Part shown: one piece after another, positions 1 through 6,286 of the stretch
How the letters are laid out: every line of letters begins with the position of its first letter
Position numbering within the stretch: the first letter of the stretch is position 1
NCBI GenBank assembly: GCA_013698525.1
Contig: JACCSM010000134.1
Coordinates: 1-8,613 of the forward strand
DNA from: Rubrobacteraceae bacterium
GTDB taxonomy: Bacteria > Actinomycetota > Rubrobacteria > Rubrobacterales > Rubrobacteraceae
Direction: 5' to 3'
DNA length: 8,613 nt
Position numbers and translations under genes: made by a program
The notes under the pieces: model-generated
What the model was told of the DNA's origin: nothing
The model's input: only the letters and a program-made list of their open reading frames with translations
Database searches by the model: none

Positions 1-407
1 CTCTTGCGCAGACGCTCGCGAGACAGGGAAAGCTGCGGGAGGCCAGAGAGAAGTACGAGGCGCTCGAGGAAGAGAAGAGCATCACCTACCAGGACCGCTA
101 CGATCTTGGCAGGATCCAGGTACGAACCGGCGATCCGCTCGAAGGTGTGAAGAACATAAGGCGTGCCAGGCGTATGGCTGCCGCCGAACTGAACAGGCCG
201 GGTACACCGGTAGGACAGCAGCAGCGGCAGTTGCTGATATCTATGGACCTCGCCCTCGCCGATGCGTTGGTCGTTCAGGGTTGGTATGGGCAGGCGCGCA
301 GGATTCTCGCGCAGAGCCCATCCGAGCAGGCGCCTGGCCTTCTGGAGTTGCTGAACGTGGACCCTGGGGCCTATCGTGAGCAGGTAATCAACAGTGACAT
401 CTACTAG
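1..407 (+). CDS. TPR-like repeat protein, C-terminal part (5' end outside window)
   Basis: An open frame runs from the window edge (first full codon at position 3) to TAG at 405-407, giving 134 residues with no stop, so the gene begins upstream. A GTG at 147 is possible as a start, but the frame reads well upstream of it, with charged helical sequence such as ARQGKLREAREKYEALEEEK. The spacing of small and aromatic residues in this stretch, and in ALADALVVQGWYGQARRILAQ near the end, resembles helix A/helix B pairs of tetratricopeptide repeats. No enzyme motif is visible. TPR proteins often serve as assembly or docking scaffolds, and some occur in polysaccharide export loci; a role in chain-length control or secretion here is inferred only from the neighbours. 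Its last 14 nt overlap the start of the Wzz-like gene, so the two are probably translationally coupled. The N-terminus, including any signal peptide or membrane anchor, cannot be seen. Confidence 0.7.
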   Translation, partial: LAQTLARQGKLREAREKYEALEEEKSITYQDRYDLGRIQVRTGDPLEGVKNIRRARRMAAAELNRPGTPVGQQQRQLLISMDLALADALVVQGWYGQARRILAQSPSEQAPGLLELLNVDPGAYREQVINSDIY

Positions 408-1122
408 CGGCAGGGGCTGGCGGGGCAGGGCGAGGGACGATCCCTCGCTCTCTGAGATCCTCTACGTACTGCAGAGGCGGCGTCTGCTGGTCGTCGGGGT
501 CGTGCTGGTCCTTGCCGGCATCGCCCTGCTCTTCGGGATCTTCCGCGAGCCGGTATACACCGCCGAGGCGAAGGTAAGCGTCAGGCCGCAGGAGGAGCTG
601 GACGGTGAGGAGGCCATGCTTGCCTTCCTCGAGGAAGTGCGTGGCGCCGTCGTTACGCAGGAGATGTTGAGCGAGGTAAGGCGCCGGGCTGGCTGGGAAG
701 CCGAGCCGAAGGCGTTCTCGGAACGGCTCGATCCGAGGACGGTCGCTAACACGGACGGCGGGCCGGGGTTACAGATACGATTCCTCGGCAACGAGCCTGG
801 TCAGGCGGCCCTGGCGGCGAATGCTTACGCCGAGTTGTTCGTCGAGGGAGTCGAGGACCTCGGCGACAGGCCGCTCGCCGACGGCGTACCGGTCGCCGAG
901 GCCGTCGTAGAGCAGAGAGCCGTGCCTGGAGATTATAGTCCTCGGCCCCTGATCTACGCGGCCATAGCGGCAGGGGCAGGTTTGCTGATAGGGGGCGCCG
1001 CCGCTCTGATACTCGAGGGGCGGGCCAGCGGCTGGCGGGGCGTACGCGACGTCGAATTAACGCTGAGGGTGCCGGTGCTGGGGACCATACCGGACTACTC
1101 TTCGAGGAAAACCGAGGGTTGA
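394..1122 (+). CDS. Wzz/CapA-type polysaccharide chain-length regulator (membrane)
   Basis: A 242-residue protein with the layout of polysaccharide co-polymerases: a short cytoplasmic N-terminus, a membrane helix at about 31-50, an extracytoplasmic domain at about 51-185, a second membrane helix at about 186-207 and a short cytoplasmic tail. The segment after helix 1 (EPVYTAEAKVSV) and the proline-containing run before helix 2 (AVPGDYSPRPLIYAA) match the usual Wzz-domain edges, and the tail ends in VPVLGTIP, a common ending in CapA/YveK proteins where the partner ATPase binds. Known members set polymer chain length and activate a cytoplasmic BY-kinase. That kinase-like partner is the next gene, one nucleotide away, giving the split Gram-positive arrangement. 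The GTG start at 394 has an AGCAGG-type ribosome site at 379-384 and overlaps the upstream gene. The ectodomain is short and no long coiled coil is obvious. The family call is firm; the exact polymer is unknown. Confidence 0.85.
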   Translation: MTSTSGRGWRGRARDDPSLSEILYVLQRRRLLVVGVVLVLAGIALLFGIFREPVYTAEAKVSVRPQEELDGEEAMLAFLEEVRGAVVTQEMLSEVRRRAGWEAEPKAFSERLDPRTVANTDGGPGLQIRFLGNEPGQAALAANAYAELFVEGVEDLGDRPLADGVPVAEAVVEQRAVPGDYSPRPLIYAAIAAGAGLLIGGAAALILEGRASGWRGVRDVELTLRVPVLGTIPDYSSRKTEG

Positions 1123-1123
1123 C

Positions 1124-1756
1124 GTGAGGCTCGGGGCCATAAGCGACGCGGGTGCCCGGGGGTTGCTCGACCCCGACTCACCAGTGAGGCGTCACTACGA
1201 GGAGCTGGCGGGCAACCTTCTGAGGATGGGGGGGACGGGTAGCGTCGTCGTCACCAGTCCCGAGCCTGGCACCGGGCGGACCAGCATCTGCCTCGGCCTC
1301 GGAGCCGCCCTGGCCGGCATGGGGCGGCGGGCCGCCGTCGTGGACTGCAACCTCGAAAACTCGCAGTTGCACAGGATGCTCGGCGAACCGAACTTCGTCG
1401 GGCTTACCAGCGGTCTCGATGACAGTAAGCCCCTGGAGCACTTTGGGTATGAGGTCATCCCGGGACTTCTGGTCGTCCCGACAGGTCCCATTCTGTTGGA
1501 CCCCGTCTCCCTTCTGGAGGATGAGGGGATCCCGAAGGCAGTACGAGGCCTGCAAAAGAGCCGGGACCTCGTGCTGCTCGACGCGCCGGTAGCGGCGCGG
1601 GTGCTACGGTCCCCGAACCTCCTTGGCGGCTTTGACGGGGTCTTGCTCGTCGTCCACGCCTCCAGGACTCTAAAGAGCGTCGCCCGTGAGACGACGGACG
1701 ACCTTCTGGAAGCTGGTGCCAACCTGCTCGGGGTGGTGTTGAACGGATGTTCCTGA
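1124..1756 (+). CDS. CapB/CpsD-like BY-kinase-family ATPase, degenerate active site
   Basis: A 210-residue cytoplasmic protein with the P-loop fold of bacterial tyrosine kinases that partner Wzz/CapA proteins. The Walker A region at residues 44-54 reads TSPEPGTGRTS, where the family normally has GEGKS/T, so Arg52 stands where the ATP-binding lysine is expected. The Walker A' region at 71-77 is AVVDCNL; the family usually has D-A-D, so the second Asp is Asn76. Walker B is LVLLDAP at 149-155, and Asp153 is kept. The usual tyrosine-rich C-terminal tail that is autophosphorylated is missing: the protein stops just after LGVVLNGCS. Only Tyr25 and Tyr109 are present. The frame is intact and in-operon, with GAGGG at 1114-1118 before the GTG start, so this is not an obvious pseudogene. 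It may be a pseudokinase or a non-kinase ATPase that modulates the chain-length regulator. The family call is good; activity is doubtful. Confidence 0.8.
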   Translation: MRLGAISDAGARGLLDPDSPVRRHYEELAGNLLRMGGTGSVVVTSPEPGTGRTSICLGLGAALAGMGRRAAVVDCNLENSQLHRMLGEPNFVGLTSGLDDSKPLEHFGYEVIPGLLVVPTGPILLDPVSLLEDEGIPKAVRGLQKSRDLVLLDAPVAARVLRSPNLLGGFDGVLLVVHASRTLKSVARETTDDLLEAGANLLGVVLNGCS

Positions 1757-1785
1757 TGTGTGATCGCCCCGGGGCGAAGGAGTGA
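1756..1785 (+). other. possible 9-codon coupling mini-ORF between the ATPase and Wzy-like genes
   Basis: An ATG at 1756-1758 shares its A with the TGA stop of the upstream ATPase-like gene. It opens a frame of nine codons (MCDRPGAKE) that ends in TGA at 1783-1785, which overlaps the GTG start (1782-1784) of the Wzy-like gene as GTGA. Ribosomes could therefore pass from one gene to the next by two stop-start overlaps. The AGGAG at 1778-1782 is too close to the GTG start for a normal Shine-Dalgarno spacing, which makes a coupling role plausible. A frame this short can arise by chance, so this is a weak call. Confidence 0.3.
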
Positions 1786-3416
1786 GGGAAGTCCAGCCCC
1801 CCGGCGACACCAGCGAGCGCTTCTCCGGTACGGAACACACAGAGGACAGGGAGAAGCACCGCCGTCCAGGCCGGCTGCTTGGCGTTTTCAAGGGTCTTGT
1901 CATGCTGGCGCTCCTGGCCGCAACAGCCTACGGGATGCTGGATGCCGGCCTCTACAGGGACGAGCTCTGGCTGCCTGTTGCCGCGGGCGTTCTGGCGCTG
2001 CTGTTCGTAACGCTGTTCGTGCGCGGGTTCTATTGGGACCTGCCCTCAGTCGGCATCCTGCTGGTCGGGCTGCTGACGGCGCTCGTAGCCGTAAAGGGGC
2101 TCTCCATGGTCTGGACGATAAGTGAGACGGAGACCATCAAGGAGACCCTGCGCTCCTCTATGTACCTGGCGGCCTTCCTTATGGCCCTGGCCGCGCTCAC
2201 CTCAGGGCGGCAGGTCGGCTCGCTCATCGACGCCTCGGTCGTCATGGTCGCGGCGGTCGCAGGCTACGGACTCTTGCAGAAGATAAGCCCGATCGAGTAC
2301 CCGGTCCGCTCCCTGGATGGGGTAAGGATGGACTCGACCCTGGGGTACGCCAACACCACCGCCGTCATCCTGGGGATGGGGGTGGTGCTGGCCCTGGCGC
2401 GGATGAGTACGCTGCGCGGTTTCGTCCTGAGGGGACTCTACGCCGCCGTCATGCTCTCTTTCTTTATCGCGCTCTACCTCACAGTCTCTCGCGGCGGCAT
2501 AGGGTCCCTCGGGATAGGACTCATCGTCCTCTTCGTCTTCACTAGTGGCCGCCTGCGGATGCTCGCCGACCTTCTCCTTCTCTCGTTGCCTGGCGCCTGG
2601 CTCTGGTGGCAGATGCAGAGTCTCCCTGGGTTACTCGGGACCGACGTCTCACGTCAGCAGAAGATCGCCGACGGGACTCTGTTCAGGAACGATCTGATCG
2701 TGGCCCTCCTCGTGGCCTTCGCGCTGCAGGCCGCCTACGCTGTCCTAATGAACCGCTACGAGCTGGCATCAGCGGCCAGGCGATGGCTCGGAATCCTCGT
2801 CGTGGCCGGAGGAGTGCTTGCGGTCGTATTGGGCGCTCTCGTGGTCGTCGACGGGTACGATGGGCCCGGGCAGGCCTACTCGACGCTCCTCGGCAACGCG
2901 AACGAGACGGGGAACGCCGGCCAGAGACTCGCCTCGCTAGATATCAGCTCCAGGGGAGACTACTGGAGGGTCGCCTGGGCAGCGTGGAAGGAGCGCCCCC
3001 TCACAGGTACGGGGGCAGGGACCTTCCAGTACACGTGGCTGGAGGATAGACCGGGCCTCAAGGGCGTCAAACAGGTCCACAACGTGTATCTCGAGCAGGG
3101 CACCGAGTCCGGCTTGTTCGCCTTTCTGGCCTTGCTTGGGTTTGTGGCGGTCCTCGTCGGCTACACAGGGAGGGCCGTCTGGCGGTCGGGTCCGCAGGGA
3201 GAACGCCGGCTCCTTCTGGCAGGGCTGGGCTCCGCGCTCATCGTCTACCTCGTCTCGTCGGCGTTCGAGTGGCATTGGTACCTCCCGGCCTCGACGCTTT
3301 TCTTCTTTATCCTCGCCGCCGTCGCAGTGAAGTTCGCCTCCAGGGAGGACTGGGGTGCCGCCGAGGCTCCTACCGCCGACAGTGGGGCTGAGCGTCCGAC
3401 CCCGCACCCCCGTTGA
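1782..3416 (+). CDS. O-antigen ligase/polymerase family membrane protein (Wzy/WaaL type)
   Basis: A 544-residue polytopic membrane protein with roughly 12-14 hydrophobic segments from residue 35 to 517, flanked by charged ends. It carries the marks of the Wzy_C (O-antigen ligase) family: LYLTVSRGGIG at 231-241 within the membrane bundle, then a large loop (about 358-442) with RGDYWRVAWAAWKERPLTGTG and a GxGxF element, and HNVYLEQGTESG at 433-444, the His-Asn-x-Tyr-Leu motif. In characterised members this loop faces outward and the conserved His is needed to transfer the lipid-linked glycan. The expected role is polymerisation of undecaprenyl-linked repeat units or ligation of the polymer to an acceptor; sequence alone does not separate these. 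GTG at 1782 is the only usual start codon before residue 41, but AGGAG (1778-1782) abuts it with no spacer, so coupling from upstream translation is likely. The stop overlaps the sulfotransferase start by 4 nt. Confidence 0.85.
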   Translation: MREVQPPGDTSERFSGTEHTEDREKHRRPGRLLGVFKGLVMLALLAATAYGMLDAGLYRDELWLPVAAGVLALLFVTLFVRGFYWDLPSVGILLVGLLTALVAVKGLSMVWTISETETIKETLRSSMYLAAFLMALAALTSGRQVGSLIDASVVMVAAVAGYGLLQKISPIEYPVRSLDGVRMDSTLGYANTTAVILGMGVVLALARMSTLRGFVLRGLYAAVMLSFFIALYLTVSRGGIGSLGIGLIVLFVFTSGRLRMLADLLLLSLPGAWLWWQMQSLPGLLGTDVSRQQKIADGTLFRNDLIVALLVAFALQAAYAVLMNRYELASAARRWLGILVVAGGVLAVVLGALVVVDGYDGPGQAYSTLLGNANETGNAGQRLASLDISSRGDYWRVAWAAWKERPLTGTGAGTFQYTWLEDRPGLKGVKQVHNVYLEQGTESGLFAFLALLGFVAVLVGYTGRAVWRSGPQGERRLLLAGLGSALIVYLVSSAFEWHWYLPASTLFFFILAAVAVKFASREDWGAAEAPTADSGAERPTPHPR

Positions 3417-4336
3417 AGCCGAGGGGCGCTCCTTTCTCACGGCTGCCAGGCGGTTTCTACGTCGACCTGGGAAAAGGGGACCACAGAAGCTCCGTCTTTC
3501 TGGCAGGGAGCGGGCGGAGCGGGACCACGTGGCTCTCGCAGATCATCAATTACAGAAGGGGATATCGCTATGTCTTCGAACCCTTCAACCCGAGAGAGGT
3601 CGGCACGTTAGGGCACTTCAGGACCAAACAGTACCTGAGGCCCGAAGACAGGAGGGAGGAGTTTCTGGAGCCGGCCCGCCTCGTGCTCACGGGCGGGCTC
3701 AGGGACCCCTGGACCGACCGGTTCAACGGGCGCATCGTCGCGAGGCGGCGTCTGATCAAGGACATAAGGGCCAACTTGCTCCTCGGCTGGATGCGCGTGA
3801 ACTTCCCCGGAATGCCGATCATTCTCCTGCTCAGGCATCCTTGCGCCGTCGTGGCATCCAGGCTCGATCTCGGGTGGAAGGATAACCTCTCGGAGACGTT
3901 GGAGCAGCGGGAGTTGGTAGAAGACTTCCTCCTCCCCATGGAGGCGGATATCCGGGCCGCCAGCGACGACTTCGAGCGGCACCTCTTCCTGTGGTGCATA
4001 GACAACTACGTCCCCCTGAAGCAGTTCGGGCCACAGGAGGTGCACCTCACCTTCTACGAGAACCTGCTCGCGCGTCCCGAAGTGGAACTACGGAGCCTGT
4101 TCGCCTCCCTCGGCGAGGACTTCGACGAACGTGTCTACGCCAGACTGAGACGCCCTTCTCCCCTGAGCCGGAAGAACGTGCCCGCTCCTTCCGTGGAAGG
4201 GTGGCGAACTCGTGTGAGCAGCCACCAGCTGGAGAGAGCCAACGAGATCCTGCGCCTCTTCGGCCTCGACCGCCTCTACGGCGAAGGGGCCATGCCCGAC
4301 CCCTCCGGCGCCTACGCCCTGATGGACGGGGTGTAG
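3413..4336 (+). CDS. PAPS-dependent sulfotransferase
   Basis: A 307-residue soluble protein with both PAPS-binding elements of the sulfotransferase family. The 5'-phosphosulfate loop is VFLAGSGRSGTTWLSQII at 28-45. The 3'-phosphate site is IILLLRHPCAVVASRL at 136-151, with the Arg141 and Ser149 expected of that motif. FEPFNP at 55-60 and LIKDIRANLL after it are also typical of bacterial members. The reaction is transfer of sulfate from PAPS to a hydroxyl, here probably on a sugar of the polymer or its lipid-linked precursor, inferred from the surrounding genes. TTG at 3413 overlaps the upstream TGA as TTGA; no Shine-Dalgarno is visible (the preceding bases are C-rich) and there is no ATG or GTG between the upstream in-frame stop and the P-loop, so this coupled TTG is the best start. 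No signal peptide or membrane helix is seen, so it should act in the cytoplasm before export. Confidence 0.88.
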   Translation: MKPRGAPFSRLPGGFYVDLGKGDHRSSVFLAGSGRSGTTWLSQIINYRRGYRYVFEPFNPREVGTLGHFRTKQYLRPEDRREEFLEPARLVLTGGLRDPWTDRFNGRIVARRRLIKDIRANLLLGWMRVNFPGMPIILLLRHPCAVVASRLDLGWKDNLSETLEQRELVEDFLLPMEADIRAASDDFERHLFLWCIDNYVPLKQFGPQEVHLTFYENLLARPEVELRSLFASLGEDFDERVYARLRRPSPLSRKNVPAPSVEGWRTRVSSHQLERANEILRLFGLDRLYGEGAMPDPSGAYALMDGV

Positions 4337-4342
4337 GGGAGT

Positions 4343-4348
4343 AGGAGG
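4343..4348 (+). promoter_or_regulatory. strong ribosome binding site for the GT-B glycosyltransferase
   Basis: AGGAGG lies 7 nt before GTG at 4356, a textbook spacing. This fixes the start of the glycosyltransferase in a 19-nt gap after the sulfotransferase stop and is the clearest Shine-Dalgarno in the window. Confidence 0.8.
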
Positions 4349-4355
4349 CTCCCTC

Positions 4356-5486
4356 GTGCACAAGCCGCCGGTGGTGATCCTCGCTGGTGTAAGGTGGGGC
4401 TTCCTCTGGCAAAGGCACCAGACGCTCGCCACCCTCTTCGCCGGCGCCGGCTATCCCACCGTCTTCGTCGAGACCACGGGCCTCGCCAATCCCCTTCCGA
4501 CCAAAAACTCGCTGCGCAGGGTCTTCGCGCGGGTCCTTCGTTCCGGTGGCGCGGGAGAGAAGCCGCCGGCTGAGAAGAACCTCACCGTATACGCGCCCCT
4601 CACCGCCCCGCCGACCTACGGAGCATTCCGGTGGTCAAACGCGAAGCTCCTCGTCCCACGCGTCCTCAGCGACCTCAGGAAGATAGCCGGCCCCCATCCG
4701 GTCGTCGTGGCCTATCCGCCGACCAGGACGACGCTGGGCCTGATCTCGGGCCTCGACCCGAGGCTCGTGCTCTACGACTGTTCGGATGACTACGAGCATT
4801 TTCCCGGCGCACCGAAGGACATCGGAGAGACGGAGCGCGAGCTCCTCCTCCGCACCGACCTCGTCTCCTGTACCTCAGCGCAACTGCTGAAGAAGGCTAG
4901 ACGCCTCAGGCCCGACGCCTTTCTTAACGGCCCCGCCGTAGACTACGAGCGATTCGCGCCCCTGCAGGATCCCCACCCCGACAAAGAGGTCAGCACCGTC
5001 TGCTTCTTCGGCCACTTGAGCCTGGAACGCATCGACTTCGATGCCATGCGGGCTATCGTAGGGGCAGGCTTCAGATTGCGTATCGTCGGCGGCCTTGGCA
5101 GCGTAGAGAAGGGTTTCTTCGAAATACCCGGAGTCGACTACAGGGGAGAGGTGTCCCACGCCGGGCTGCCTGCCGCTCTCACCGGTGTTGACGCTTTCGT
5201 ACTGCCTTACAAGGTCAACGGTCTAACCCGCTCCATCGCGCCGGCCAAGACCTTCGAGTGCCTGGCCACGGGCAAGCCCCTCGTGACCGCCCACCTTCCG
5301 GCGATGCGGGATCTCGCCGGGTACCTCTACCTCGCGCAGAGGCCGCAGGACTACGTGGGGGTTCTGCGAAACTTGAAGCATCTCGAGACCGAGGAGAAGA
5401 GACGCGCCCGCATCGAACTCGCGCGTAAGAACTCCTGGGACGTCCGCTTTCTGGAGTTGGAGGAGGCCCTGTGGCGCCTCCTGTAG
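4356..5486 (+). CDS. GT-B fold glycosyltransferase, TuaH/family-1-like
   Basis: A 376-residue protein with two Rossmann-like halves. The N-terminal half has FLWQRHQTLATLFAGAGYPTVFVET, where the WxRxH-like start is common in glycosyltransferases annotated as TuaH-like, followed by VVVAYPPTRTT and VLYDCSDDYEHFPG (139-151). The C-terminal half has VCFFGHL (215-221), LRIVGG (241-246) and IAPAKTFECLATGKPLVT (294-311), which contains the nucleotide-sugar-binding glutamate region (Glu301) seen in GT-B enzymes. It should move a sugar from a nucleotide donor to the lipid-linked precursor on the cytoplasmic face. Donor and acceptor cannot be read from the sequence. The strong AGGAGG site fixes the GTG start. 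Its last 16 nt overlap the WecG-family gene. Distance from well-studied families is moderate; the fold call is firm, the sub-family less so. Confidence 0.82.
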   Translation: MHKPPVVILAGVRWGFLWQRHQTLATLFAGAGYPTVFVETTGLANPLPTKNSLRRVFARVLRSGGAGEKPPAEKNLTVYAPLTAPPTYGAFRWSNAKLLVPRVLSDLRKIAGPHPVVVAYPPTRTTLGLISGLDPRLVLYDCSDDYEHFPGAPKDIGETERELLLRTDLVSCTSAQLLKKARRLRPDAFLNGPAVDYERFAPLQDPHPDKEVSTVCFFGHLSLERIDFDAMRAIVGAGFRLRIVGGLGSVEKGFFEIPGVDYRGEVSHAGLPAALTGVDAFVLPYKVNGLTRSIAPAKTFECLATGKPLVTAHLPAMRDLAGYLYLAQRPQDYVGVLRNLKHLETEEKRRARIELARKNSWDVRFLELEEALWRLL

Positions 5487-6286
5487 AGCATCGCGCGGGC
5501 AGGATCGACGTTCTTGGCGTGGGCGTGGACCCGATAACCGTGGCGGAGCTGCACGCGGAGATCGCACGCCTGGCGAGGGGAGGAAAGCTCGGCCTCGTAT
5601 TGAACGTGAACGCCCACTGTCTGAACCTCTGCTATAGGGATTCTGCACTGCGGGACTCTCTGAACAGCGCTGACGTCGCCTTCTGCGACGGGGCTGGGGT
5701 CGTGCTGGCGGCGAGGATGCTCGGCGGGCGCATCCCAGCACGTATCACCTACGCAGCCTGGATCTGGCGGCTGGCTAGCTTCGCAGCGGCCGAGGGCTTC
5801 TCTCTCTACTTCCTCGGCGCCAGACCAGGTGTGGCGCAGGAGGCCGCCAGGAAGTTGAGAGAACATTATCCCGGCTTGAGGATCGTCGGCGTCCGTCACG
5901 GCTACTTCGACCACTCGACCGGGAGCGCCGAGACCGAGGCGGTCCTTGAGGAGATCAACGCCGCCGCTCCGGACATCCTGCTGATAGGCCTCGGGATGCC
6001 GCTCCAGGAGATCTGGCTGACGGAGAACAGGCACGGGCTCGAAGCCGGCGTCGCCCTCACCTGCGGCGCCGCCTTCGACTACGCCTCCAGGAGGGTGCGC
6101 CGTGGCCCGCGCCTCCTGACCGAGAGCGGGTTCGAGTGGCTGGCGCGGCTCCTGCACGAGCCCCGCCGCCTGTGGCGACGCTACCTCCTCGGCAACCCCC
6201 TCTTCCTGTTGCGAGTCCTGAGACAGCTCCTCTTCAGGCCAGCCGGGAGGGGACCTGTCAAGGACCCTCCGCAGGATCGTCGTTAG
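5471..6286 (+). CDS. WecG/TagA/CpsF-family glycosyltransferase
   Basis: A 271-residue protein with the sequence marks of the GT26 (WecG/TagA/CpsF) family, which transfers N-acetylmannosamine, N-acetylmannosaminuronate or related sugars to a polyprenyl-linked acceptor at the inner membrane face. Seen motifs are LNVNAHCLNLCYRD (44-57), the acidic FCDGAGVVLAARMLG (71-85, Asp73 being the likely catalytic position by family analogy), YFLGARPG (113-120), GLGMPLQE (173-180), and the C-terminal GAAFDYASRRVRRGP plus EPRRLWRRYLLGNPLFL (230-246), a basic/hydrophobic appendage that in TagA helps membrane docking. Length is slightly above the 240-250 residue norm. In place of the frequent TGADW after the first half it has TYAAW (93-97). 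GTG at 5471 sits 4 nt after AGGAGG (5461-5466), inside the upstream gene. Its TAG overlaps the stop of the convergent minus-strand gene. Confidence 0.88.
   Translation: MAPPVEHRAGRIDVLGVGVDPITVAELHAEIARLARGGKLGLVLNVNAHCLNLCYRDSALRDSLNSADVAFCDGAGVVLAARMLGGRIPARITYAAWIWRLASFAAAEGFSLYFLGARPGVAQEAARKLREHYPGLRIVGVRHGYFDHSTGSAETEAVLEEINAAAPDILLIGLGMPLQEIWLTENRHGLEAGVALTCGAAFDYASRRVRRGPRLLTESGFEWLARLLHEPRRLWRRYLLGNPLFLLRVLRQLLFRPAGRGPVKDPPQDRR

Noticed and set aside
1124..1756. Calling the kinase-like gene a pseudogene
   Set aside because: The frame is uninterrupted, it has a ribosome site and operon spacing, Walker B is kept and the fold-defining segments are intact; only specific catalytic residues and the tail differ.
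1760..2125. Plus-strand open frame overlapping the start of the Wzy-like gene
   Set aside because: Its composition is Arg/Ala/Gly-rich and it overlaps membrane-segment coding of the real gene; no domain is seen.
3355..3885. Plus-strand open frame of 176 codons in another frame over the sulfotransferase
   Set aside because: It overlaps the clear PAPS-binding gene, and its translation is Arg/Pro/Gln-rich with no motif.
5351..6157. Long minus-strand open frame (268 codons) opposite the two glycosyltransferases
   Set aside because: It lies antisense to two genes with clear family motifs, its translation is rich in Arg, Pro and Gln with no recognisable domain, and such open antisense frames are expected in high-GC DNA.
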